64,000 nucleotides of DNA, taken from Streptomyces sp. 1-11 (GTDB lineage: Bacteria; Actinomycetota; Actinomycetes; Streptomycetales; Streptomycetaceae). The stretch is taken from contig NZ_BJTV01000002.1 in assembly GCF_007176755.1 (NCBI RefSeq), forward strand, positions 186,655-250,654, in the 5' to 3' direction. The translations under genes and the position numbers were made by a program. The notes below the pieces were generated by a model, which saw nothing but the letters and a program-made list of their open reading frames with translations, did not search any database and was not told the DNA's origin. This document shows, in pieces, positions 57,517 through 64,000 of the stretch; position 1 is the stretch's first letter, and the number at the start of each line of letters is the position of its first letter.

Positions 57517-58326
57517 TCAGTGGGCGGTCCACCCGCCGTCGAGGACGAGGGAGGTGCCGGTGACGAAGGAGGCCTGCGGGCCGCACAGGTACGCCACGGC
57601 GTCGGCCACCTCCTCGGGCTCGATGAGCCGCTGGACGGCGCTGTCCTTGAGCAGGATCTCGGACAGGACGCGTTCCTCGGGGATGCCGTGGGCCTGCGCC
57701 TGGTCGGCGATCTGCTTCTCCACCAGCGGGGTGCGCACGTAGGCGGGGTTCACGCAGTTGGAGGTGACCCCGTGCGGGGCGCCCTCCAGCGCGGCCGTCT
57801 TGGACAGGCCCTCCAGGCCGTGCTTGGCGGCCACGTAGGCGGACTTGAAGGCCGAGGCGCGCAGTCCGTGCACGGAGGACACGTTGACGATCCGCCCCCA
57901 CCCCTGGGCGTACATGTGGGGCAGGGCGCCGCGGATGAGCCGGAAGGGCGCCTCCAGCATCACGGTCAGCACGGTGTGGAAGACCTCGGGCGGGAACTGC
58001 TCCAGGGGGCGGACGAGCTGCAGTCCGGCGTTGTTGACCAGGACGTCGGTGCCGGCCGCGACGCGCTCGGCGGCGTCGAGGTCGGTGAGGTCCAGGGGGT
58101 GGGGTACGACCGTGCCCGCGAGGTCGCCGGCCCGCCGGGCGAGCTCGGTCAGCTCGGCGAGGCCCGCCGCGTCCCGGTCGACGGCTCTCACCTCGGCGCC
58201 GGCGGCGGCGAGCCGCAGCGCGCAGGCGCGGCCGATGCCGCTGGCGGCGCCGGTGACGAGGGCGGTGCGGCCACCGAGGTCGAGGGACGGTTGCGGGGCG
58301 GCGAGCGGGGGGCTGGACGTGGTCAT
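57517..58326 (-). CDS. 3-hydroxybutyrate dehydrogenase (SDR)
   Basis: This is a 269-residue protein. GRTALVTGAASGIGRACALR is the T-G-x3-G-x-G NAD motif, VLVNNAGLQLVRPLEQFPPE carries N-N-A-G-x-Q, IVNVSSVHGLRASAFKSAYV gives Ser and Tyr, and AAKHGLEGLSKTAALEGAPH the Lys. V-S-S-V-H-G and H-G-L-E-G-L-S-K-T are signatures of D-3-hydroxybutyrate dehydrogenases, as is the C-terminal insert EKQIADQAQAHGIPEERVLS. It oxidises 3-hydroxybutyrate to acetoacetate with NAD. It lies 76 bp upstream of the regulator gene on the same strand, so storage-polymer or ketone-body catabolism controlled locally is inferred. Confidence 0.9.
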   Translation of the reverse strand: MTTSSPPLAAPQPSLDLGGRTALVTGAASGIGRACALRLAAAGAEVRAVDRDAAGLAELTELARRAGDLAGTVVPHPLDLTDLDAAERVAAGTDVLVNNAGLQLVRPLEQFPPEVFHTVLTVMLEAPFRLIRGALPHMYAQGWGRIVNVSSVHGLRASAFKSAYVAAKHGLEGLSKTAALEGAPHGVTSNCVNPAYVRTPLVEKQIADQAQAHGIPEERVLSEILLKDSAVQRLIEPEEVADAVAYLCGPQASFVTGTSLVLDGGWTAH

Positions 58327-58380
58327 GAGCCGACGATAGGCGCGGCCCAACCCTCACCACATGTGGCCGCCACCCATACT

Positions 58381-58860
58381 TCAGCAAATAGTCGTAGGGT
58401 CAAACCATGTGGGTGCCTCGGACATGGCCTGCTTGATCCGCAAGCGCCCGAACTCGTGCAGGTCCGGCAGGGCGTCCACCGTGAACCAGCCCACCTCCAG
58501 CGACTCGTCGTCGTTCACCCGCGCCTCGCCGCCCACGGCCCGGCAGCGGAAGGTGATGTCCATGTACTGGCAGACGTCGCCGTTGGGGTAGGCGACCGGC
58601 TCCAGGGCCTGGACGAGGACGACCCGCTCGGGGACGCACCGCACCGCCGTCTCCTCGAACACCTCCCGCACCGCGCAGGCCGCGGGCTGCTCGCCCGGCT
58701 CCGGGATGCCGCCGATCACCGACCACCTGCGGGTGTCGGACCGCCGGCCCAGCAGGACCCTGCCGTCGTCGTCGAAGACGATCGCGGTGACCCCGGGCAG
58801 CCACAGCAGCTGCGTGCCGGCGCTGGCCCTGAGGGTGCGGATGAAGTCAGGAGTAGCCAT
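58381..58860 (-). CDS. NUDIX hydrolase
   Basis: This 159-residue protein has WLPGVTAIVFDDDGRVLLGR before the Nudix box: GGIPEPGEQPAACAVREVFEE-type, spanning about residues 50-72 with the G-x5-E-x7-R-E-x2-E-E pattern complete. Metal-binding glutamates are therefore present. SVIGG precedes the box and YMDITFRCRAVGGEARVND follows it. Nudix enzymes hydrolyse nucleoside diphosphates linked to other groups; specificity cannot be read from sequence. It stands alone 66 bp before lnt on the same strand. Confidence 0.92.
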   Translation of the reverse strand: MATPDFIRTLRASAGTQLLWLPGVTAIVFDDDGRVLLGRRSDTRRWSVIGGIPEPGEQPAACAVREVFEETAVRCVPERVVLVQALEPVAYPNGDVCQYMDITFRCRAVGGEARVNDDESLEVGWFTVDALPDLHEFGRLRIKQAMSEAPTWFDPTTIC

Positions 58861-58926
58861 GGACCGACCCTAACCGGCCGGTCCACGGCCGCCCCGCACG
58901 TCAGGGGGCGTACCGCCGTCGTACGG

Positions 58927-60540
58927 TCACGCGCCGCCGGCGCGCCGGGCGCGCAGGCCGGAGCCGATCGCCCAGCCGAGTCCGCCCGCGGCGACCAGCA
59001 CCAGGGCGATCTCCGGCAGGATGCCGAGCCGGGTCGCGGGCGTCTCGGAGGTGCGCAGCGGCACCTTCTGCACGAGGTAGGCGGGCACGAACATACCGGT
59101 CCTCTGGGTGATCCGGCCGTCCGGCATGATGATCGCGCTGACGCCGCTGGTGACCGGCACGGTCACGGTCCGGCTGTGCTCGACGGCACGGACGCGGGAC
59201 ATGGCGAGCTGCTGGTAGGTCATCTCGCTGCGGTCGAAGGTGGCGTTGTTGCTGGGCACCGAGATCATCTGAGCACCGTGCGTGACGGTGTCCCGGACCG
59301 CCCAGTCGAAGGCGGCCTCGTAGCAGGTGGCGAGGCCGACCCTGGCGCCGCCGAAGTCGAAGACGCCCGGCTCGCTGCCGCGGCTGAAGTCCTGGCGGAC
59401 CATGCCGGTCCAGTCCTTGTTGATGGCGCCGACCAGGCCGCGCAGGGGGAGGTACTCGCCGAACGGCTGCACCTGCCGCTTGTCGTAGGTCTGGGTCGGT
59501 CCCTTGGCCGGGTCCCAGAGGATCTGCTCGTTGAGCAGCCTGCCGTCCCTCTCCACGACCCCGCCGACCGAGATCGGCACCCCGACGGCCCTGGCCGCCT
59601 CGTTGATGACGGCCGCCGCGTCGGGGTTGGTGAAGGGGTCGATGTCGGAGGAGTTCTCCGGCCACAGCACGTAGTCCGGCTTCGCGGCCTTGCCCGCCCT
59701 GATGTCGGCGGCGAGCCTGAGGGTCTCCCGCGCGTGGTGGTCGAGCACGGCCCGGCGCTGGGCGCTGAACTCCAGACCGGCCCGGGGCACGTTGCCCTGG
59801 ATGACCGCGACGGTCGCCGTGCCGGCCTGCGCCTTGTCGCTGACCAGCGGCCGGGCGGCGACCGCTCCCGCCACCGGGACGGCGACGCTCAGCAGGGCCG
59901 CGGCCGCGGCACCGCGCCGCAGGGTCCGGCCGCGGCGGCGCTCGGCGATCAGGCGCCCGGCCTCGTACAGGCCGAAGCCGCACAGGACGACGGCGAAACC
60001 GAGCACCGGTGTGCCGCCCACCGCGGCGAGCGGCAGGAAGACGCCGTCGGCCTGGCCGAAGGCGATCTTGCCCCACGGGAAACCGCGGAAGGGCACGCGC
60101 GCGCGTACCGCCTCACCGGCGATCCACAGGGCCGCCGCCCACACCGGCCAGGCCGGCAGCCGGGAGACCGCGGCCACGCCGACGCCGACCAAGGCCACGA
60201 AGACCGCCTCGATGGCGGCGAGGGCGAGCCAGGGTCCGGGGCCGACCTCCACGCCCGTCCACACCAGCAGCGGCAGCAGGAAGCCGAGCCCGAAGAGGTA
60301 GCCGAGGCCGAGGGCCGCCTTCCAGCCGCGGCCGCGCAGCACCCAGGCGAAGCCGGCGAAGGCGGGCAGCGCCAGCCACCACAGGGTGCGGGGCGGGAAG
60401 CTGACGTAGAGCAGCACACCGCACAGGGCGGAGGCGGCGGCCGGGACCAGACGCCGCAGGAGCCGGCGGCCGCGCGCCGTGGGCGCGGAGGGCGGCCTGA
60501 GCTGGTCGGTCTGGTCCACGGAAGTTGCGGTGACGGTCAC
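58927..60540 (-). CDS. lnt: Apolipoprotein N-acyltransferase
   Basis: This 537-residue protein starts at a GTG (60540). The N-terminal ~220 residues contain six or more membrane helices (LVPAAASALCGVLLYVSFPP, LWWLALPAFAGFAWVLRGR). The C-terminal ~290 residues are a nitrilase-type domain with the expected triad: Glu in PDYVLWPENSSDIDPF, Lys in YDKRQVQPFGEYLPLRG, and Cys in RVGLATCYEAAFDWAVRD. A final membrane helix follows (RLGILPEIALVLVAAGGLGW). It adds the third fatty acid to the N-terminal cysteine of lipoproteins at the outer leaflet of the membrane. Length and order are normal for actinobacterial Lnt. Confidence 0.94.
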   Translation of the reverse strand: MTVTATSVDQTDQLRPPSAPTARGRRLLRRLVPAAASALCGVLLYVSFPPRTLWWLALPAFAGFAWVLRGRGWKAALGLGYLFGLGFLLPLLVWTGVEVGPGPWLALAAIEAVFVALVGVGVAAVSRLPAWPVWAAALWIAGEAVRARVPFRGFPWGKIAFGQADGVFLPLAAVGGTPVLGFAVVLCGFGLYEAGRLIAERRRGRTLRRGAAAAALLSVAVPVAGAVAARPLVSDKAQAGTATVAVIQGNVPRAGLEFSAQRRAVLDHHARETLRLAADIRAGKAAKPDYVLWPENSSDIDPFTNPDAAAVINEAARAVGVPISVGGVVERDGRLLNEQILWDPAKGPTQTYDKRQVQPFGEYLPLRGLVGAINKDWTGMVRQDFSRGSEPGVFDFGGARVGLATCYEAAFDWAVRDTVTHGAQMISVPSNNATFDRSEMTYQQLAMSRVRAVEHSRTVTVPVTSGVSAIIMPDGRITQRTGMFVPAYLVQKVPLRTSETPATRLGILPEIALVLVAAGGLGWAIGSGLRARRAGGA

Positions 60541-60759
60541 CCGGGGAGTGTACGGCGGTCGCCCGCGATGCCGACAGCGCCGTCCAAGCCGTCCCGGCGG
60601 CCCCGGACGTCCCTGTCACCGTGCACGCTTTCACGCGCGGCACGTCCGCCGAGCGGCGTCGGCCGTCACGGTGCGCGCCCGGCCTCAGCGGTCCGGCCGG
60701 TCCGGCACACGGCCGGGGCCGCCGCGGGTCCGGGGAGCCGGTCGGGTGACCCGCGCGGG

Positions 60760-61305
60760 TCAGCTGGTTGGGCCCGGTGTGATCGCCCGCAGCCGGGCTC
60801 TGATCACGCGGACCGCGGACTCCGCGTTGTCCACGGTGACCGTGAAGGTGTGGCCGTCCCACAGCCTGAGCACGATGCCCTCGCCGCGGCGGACGACGAC
60901 CGCGGTGCCCTTCTCGGGGCGCCAGCGGTAACCCCAGCCGCCCCAGTTGCAGGGGGTGACGAGTGCGGCGAAGTCGGCTCCGGCGACCTCGGAGAGCGGG
61001 ATGCGGCGGCGCGGCACCCCGATATGGCCGCAGCGCACCTCGAGGCAGTCCTTGTCGAGTCTCAGGTCGACGTGCACGAAGGCCAGGGTCCCGAAGAGGA
61101 CCAGCAGTCCGGCCGCGATGCAGCCGACGACGGACATGGCCAGCGCGGCGACGGAGGAGGTCCAGGCGGACTCCACGGCCAGCTCGATGCCGAGCGCCAT
61201 GCAGGCGGCGCCCACCAGGGCCAGCAGCCACTGGACCCGGTTGGTGGCGCGTCCGGTCCAGACGTCGGGGTGCGAGGCGTCCTCGGAGTGGCGGTGCTCG
61301 CTCAT
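60760..61305 (-). CDS. Membrane protein with PH-like C-terminal domain
   Basis: This 181-residue protein starts at the ATG at 61305. Two hydrophobic helices (VQWLLALVGAACMALGIELA and SSVAALAMSVVGCIAAGLLV with its extension) are followed by a beta-rich cytoplasmic or surface domain (DKDCLEVRCGHIGVPRRRIP, VAGADFAALVTPCNWGGWGY, GIVLRLWDGHTFTVTVDNAE). The pattern resembles PH-like membrane proteins of actinobacteria with unknown function. W-G-G-W-G-Y-R is a striking turn that is usually conserved in this group. Confidence 0.8.
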   Translation of the reverse strand: MSEHRHSEDASHPDVWTGRATNRVQWLLALVGAACMALGIELAVESAWTSSVAALAMSVVGCIAAGLLVLFGTLAFVHVDLRLDKDCLEVRCGHIGVPRRRIPLSEVAGADFAALVTPCNWGGWGYRWRPEKGTAVVVRRGEGIVLRLWDGHTFTVTVDNAESAVRVIRARLRAITPGPTS

Positions 61306-61401
61306 GGTTATGAGATTACTCAGATTCCGGTGCGCGGGTACCCGCACGCGGAGGGTGACAACGCCGTGCGGCCCGGGATCCGGCCCGGGGCGCGCCCTGG
61401 A

Positions 61402-62196
61402 TCAGAGCCGGTCGGCGAGCGGGCCGGCGGCCGGCAGCAGCCGCCCCTCGGGGTAGTGCAGCGCGGCCGCGGGCAGCGCGCCCTCGCGGCCGCTGAGCAG
61501 TACCGTCAGCGCGCCCTCGGCGGGGGCCTCGGGGGTGGGCGGTTCGCCGAGGCGGCGCAGGGCCTGGGCGGCCACGGCCCCTGCGGAGCCGTGCAGGACG
61601 AGCGGGGTGGCGCCCCCGTCGCTCACGGCGGCGCGGATGCGGTCCGCCACCAGTTCGTAGTGGGTGCAGCCCAGGACGACGGTCGTGACGTCGTCCGGGG
61701 TCAGCGCGGCCGCGGCGGCGACGGCCGCGTCGATGGCCGCCTCGTCCGCGTGCTCCACAGCCTCGGCGAGACCCCAGCAGGGCACCTCGGTGACCCGGAC
61801 GCCGTCGGCGAACTCCTCGATGAGCCCGCGCTGGTAGGGGCTGCCGGTGGTGGCGGGCGTGGCCCAGATGGCGACCGGGCCGCCGCCGGCGGCGGCCGGC
61901 TTGATCGCCGGGACCGTGCCGATCACCGGGATGCCGGGCTCCAGCCGGGCCCGCAGGGCGGGCAGCGCGTGCACGGTGGCGGTGTTGCAGCCGATGATGA
62001 GGGCGTCCGGCCGGCGGGCCGCGGCGGCCTCGGCGACGGCCAGCGCACGCCTGGTGACGTCCTCGGTGGTGCGCGGCCCCCAGGGCATGCCGTCGGGGTC
62101 CAGGGAGAGGACGAGATCCGCGTCGGGCCGCAGGCGCCGTACCGCGGCGGTGGCCGCCAGCAGGCCGATTCCGGAGTCCATGAGCGCGATCTTCAC
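61402..62196 (-). CDS. Glutamate racemase-like (Asp/Glu racemase superfamily) protein
   Basis: This 264-residue protein starts at a GTG (62196) with a weak ribosome site. IALMDSGIGLLAATAAVRRL has the first Asp-Ser of MurI, DALIIGCNTATVHALPALRA carries the first catalytic cysteine, and TTVVLGCTHYELVADRIRAA the second. Both catalytic cysteines are therefore present. GTVPAIKPAAAGGGPVAIWA and TPATTGSPYQRGLIEEFADG match the family. It may make D-glutamate for peptidoglycan or be a paralogue with another substrate. The D-S-G-I-G-L-L start (instead of D-S-G-x-G-G-L) is slightly atypical. Confidence 0.85.
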   Translation of the reverse strand: MKIALMDSGIGLLAATAAVRRLRPDADLVLSLDPDGMPWGPRTTEDVTRRALAVAEAAAARRPDALIIGCNTATVHALPALRARLEPGIPVIGTVPAIKPAAAGGGPVAIWATPATTGSPYQRGLIEEFADGVRVTEVPCWGLAEAVEHADEAAIDAAVAAAAALTPDDVTTVVLGCTHYELVADRIRAAVSDGGATPLVLHGSAGAVAAQALRRLGEPPTPEAPAEGALTVLLSGREGALPAAALHYPEGRLLPAAGPLADRL

Positions 62197-62253
62197 CCGG
62201 CCACGATAGACGATGGGCCCCGTCCGGCCGGTCGGGTGGGGCAGACTGCGGCC

Positions 62254-63429
62254 GTGAGCGCCATCGTGTGGATCGCCGTCGCCTCCCTCGTCGCCTGGTG
62301 CTGGCTGCTGCTGTGCCAGGGCTTCTTCTGGCGCACGGACGTCCGGCTGCCACCGCGCCGCAGTCCCGGCGCCTGGCCCCCGGTGTGCGTCGTGGTCCCG
62401 GCCCGGGACGAGGCCGCCGTGCTGCCCGCGAGCCTGCCGTCGCTGCTCGCCCAGGACTATCCGGGGCGCGCCGAGATCGTGCTGGTGGACGACGGCAGCA
62501 CGGACGGCACCGGGGAGCTGGCCCGCGAGCTGTCGCGCCGGCACGGCGGGCTGCCGCTGACCGTGGACTCCCCCGGCGAGCCGCCGGCGGGCTGGACGGG
62601 CAAGCTCTGGGCGGTGCGGCACGGCATCGGCCTGGCACGCGCGCGCGACCCCGAGTACCTGCTGCTGACGGACGCCGACATCGCGCACGCGCCGGACAGC
62701 CTGCGCGAGCTGGTGGCGGCGGCCCGCACCGGCGGCTTCGACGTGGTGTCGCAGATGGCGCGGCTGCGGGTGGAGAGCCTGTGGGAGCGGCTCGTGGTCC
62801 CGGCGTTCGTCTACTTCTTCGCGCAGCTCTACCCGTTCCGCCGGATCGGCCGGCGCGGATCGCGCACGGCCGCGGCGGCGGGCGGCTGCGTGCTGCTGCG
62901 GGCGGACACGGCCGTGCGGGCCGGGATCCCGGACGCCATCCGGCAAGCGGTCATCGACGACGTCGCCCTCGCGCGCGCGGTGCGGCGCGCCGGCGGTCAC
63001 GTCTGGCTGGGGCTGGCCGAGCGGGTGGACAGCGTGCGCCCCTATCCCCGGCTGCACGACCTGTGGCGGATGGTCTCGCGCAGCGCCTACGCCCAGTTGC
63101 GGCACAGCCCACCGCTGCTGCTGGGCACGGTCGCCGGTCTCGCCCTGGTGTACCTGGTGCCGCCCGCGGCCGTGGTCACGGGGGCGGTCGCGGGCAGCAC
63201 GGCCACCTGGGTGGCGGGCGCGCTGGCGTGGGCGGTGATGACGGGGACGTACCTGCCGATGCTCCGTTACTACCGGCAGCCGCCGTGGCTCGCGCCGCTG
63301 CTGCCGTTCACCGCGTTCCTCTATCTCCTGATGACGGTCGACTCGGCCGTGCAGCACTACCGGGGGCGGGGCGCGGCCTGGAAGGGCCGCACGTACGCGC
63401 GTCCCGACGTGCGGCCCGAGGAGGGCTGA
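62254..63429 (+). CDS. HpnB-like membrane glycosyltransferase family 2
   Basis: This 391-residue protein starts at a GTG (62254). An N-terminal membrane helix (AIVWIAVASLVAWCWLLLCQ) precedes a GT-A domain: PVCVVVPARDEAAVLPASLP, EIVLVDDGSTDGTGELAREL, PAGWTGKLWAVRHGIGLARA, YLLLTDADIAHAPDSLREL (D-A-D), and VIDDVALARAVRRAGGHVWL. The C-terminus has three more helices (LLLGTVAGLALVYLVPPAAV and onward). Q/R-x-x-R-W is replaced by MVSRSAYAQLRHS. P-A-G-W-T-G-K-L-W-A is the hallmark of HpnB-type enzymes, linked to hopanoid or carotenoid glycosylation, but no terpenoid genes are near. Confidence 0.88.
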   Translation: MSAIVWIAVASLVAWCWLLLCQGFFWRTDVRLPPRRSPGAWPPVCVVVPARDEAAVLPASLPSLLAQDYPGRAEIVLVDDGSTDGTGELARELSRRHGGLPLTVDSPGEPPAGWTGKLWAVRHGIGLARARDPEYLLLTDADIAHAPDSLRELVAAARTGGFDVVSQMARLRVESLWERLVVPAFVYFFAQLYPFRRIGRRGSRTAAAAGGCVLLRADTAVRAGIPDAIRQAVIDDVALARAVRRAGGHVWLGLAERVDSVRPYPRLHDLWRMVSRSAYAQLRHSPPLLLGTVAGLALVYLVPPAAVVTGAVAGSTATWVAGALAWAVMTGTYLPMLRYYRQPPWLAPLLPFTAFLYLLMTVDSAVQHYRGRGAAWKGRTYARPDVRPEEG

Positions 63430-63435
63430 CCCCGT

Positions 63436-64000
63436 TCACTTGCGGCCGGGGGTCCAGTTCATGCCCCATCCGTAGGCGCGGTCTATGGTCCGCTGCGGGC
63501 TCACCCCCCGGTCGGGCACCAGGTACCGCGCCTCGCGCCGGACGACGAGGTCGCCGCCGGTGTTGGTGATCAGGGCGAGCGCGCAGACCGTGGACGGGAC
63601 CGTGCACTCGTCCAGCGAGAAGTCGACGGGGGCGCCGTGCTGGGGCCGCAGAGTGACCGTGGCGTGCAGATCGGCGAAGGAGGCGGCGCCCTCGTAGATG
63701 GTCACGAAGACGAGGATGCGCCGGAACTCCCGCGTGTGGTCGAGGTTGACGGTGAGATTCTCGCCGCTCGCCACCGCACCGGTGCGGTCGTCGCCGTCCA
63801 GGTGGATGTACGGCGGGCGGTGCAGGGAGCCGAAGGCGTTGCCGAGGGCCTGTACGACGCCCTTGCGGCCGTCGGCGAGTTCGTACAGGGCGCACAGGTC
63901 GAGGTCGACGTCGCCCTGGCCGCCGCCCCATCGGCCGCGCCGGCCCGGGAACTGCTTGCGCACCTGCCAGTTCAGGTTGACCCGCATGGCCCCCGAGGTG
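63436..64000 (-). CDS. TerD/TerA-family stress protein (partial)
   Basis: The frame is open to the window edge, so the N-terminus probably lies outside; the ATG at 63987 is likely internal, because the preceding codons read T-S-G-A and relatives have G-A-(L/M)-R-V-N-L-N-W in the middle of the protein. VDLDLCALYELADGRKGVVQ, LDGDDRTGAVASGENLTVNL, RILVFVTIYEGAASFADLHA and YGWGMNWTPGRK are typical of tellurium-resistance-type calcium-binding proteins (TerD domain with D-x-D-L and G-D-D-R). These act in metal or phage stress in Streptomyces. Convergent with the HpnB-like gene with only 6 bp between. Confidence 0.85.
   Translation of the reverse strand, partial: TSGAMRVNLNWQVRKQFPGRRGRWGGGQGDVDLDLCALYELADGRKGVVQALGNAFGSLHRPPYIHLDGDDRTGAVASGENLTVNLDHTREFRRILVFVTIYEGAASFADLHATVTLRPQHGAPVDFSLDECTVPSTVCALALITNTGGDLVVRREARYLVPDRGVSPQRTIDRAYGWGMNWTPGRK

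Noticed and set aside
57439..62253. A plus-strand open frame of about 1,600 codons running through lnt, NUDIX and the regulator gene
   Set aside because: It is the antisense of well-supported minus-strand genes; its protein is Gly/Arg/Ala/His-rich without any domain. Only the part from 62254 onward is a real gene.

Overview
The window is a very GC-rich actinobacterial chromosome segment, almost certainly from a Streptomyces. The support is strong GC bias at third codon positions, frequent GTG starts, runs of universal stress proteins beside a cytoplasmic GAF histidine kinase and a LuxR-type response regulator, DUF2795 and TerD-family proteins, and an almost complete absence of TTA codons (one was noticed). 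No tRNA, rRNA, CRISPR array, insertion sequence or phage gene was recognised.

Layout. (1) 0-4.8 kb is ordinary accessory chromosome: a beta-propeller protein cut by the window edge with its small winged-helix regulator, a VOC protein, a MarR regulator with a likely operator, an SseB-like protein, two DUF2795 proteins, a 48-residue repeat protein, a chloramphenicol-phosphotransferase-like kinase and a cold-shock-domain protein. (2) 4.8-20.4 kb looks like a hypoxia/dormancy island: five double-domain universal stress proteins, a DevS/OsdK-like kinase, phosphoketolase, a truncated respiratory nitrate reductase gamma subunit (narI relic), two PPOX-type flavoproteins, polyphosphate kinase 2, a DoxX-like membrane protein and a DevR/OsdR-like regulator. 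Palindromes close to GGGCC-GAAC-GGCCC recur about 80-110 bp before several of these genes and suggest one regulon. (3) 21-47.6 kb is a Wzx/Wzy-type exopolysaccharide locus. A rightward operon supplies a nucleotidyltransferase, a WlbB-like acetyltransferase, a TagA/WecG glycosyltransferase, a UDP-sugar dehydrogenase, a UDP-GlcNAc 2-epimerase, Wzz, Wzx, a beta-helix lipoprotein, a glycosyltransferase and a methyltransferase. A leftward operon supplies the initiating sugar-phosphate transferase, a Gfo/Idh/MocA oxidoreductase, an epimerase, two DegT aminotransferases and a NeuD-like acyltransferase. Between them lie glycosyltransferases, a Wzz-Wzy fusion protein and a 1,200-residue secreted multidomain protein. 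(4) 47.9-64 kb holds a glycosyltransferase with an MFS pump and a secreted propeller, an NfeD-like/flotillin pair, an MHS transporter next to a GAF/PucR-type regulator and 3-hydroxybutyrate dehydrogenase, a NUDIX hydrolase, Lnt, a membrane protein, a glutamate-racemase-like protein, an HpnB-like glycosyltransferase and a TerD/TerA-family protein cut by the window edge.

How parts work together. In the polysaccharide locus, the dehydrogenase, oxidoreductase, aminotransferase, acetyltransferase and 2-epimerase together fit a route from UDP-GlcNAc to a 2,3-diacetamido-2,3-dideoxyuronic acid, although its genes are split between the two operons. The repeat unit would be started by the WbaP-like transferase, extended by several GT2 enzymes and TagA, flipped by Wzx and polymerised by the Wzz-Wzy fusion. 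In the stress island, the kinase/regulator pair would switch on phosphoketolase, stress proteins and flavoproteins when oxygen or redox state changes. A recurrent oddity is short (20-23 bp) tandem arrays at gene 3' ends, where the last unit carries the stop codon.
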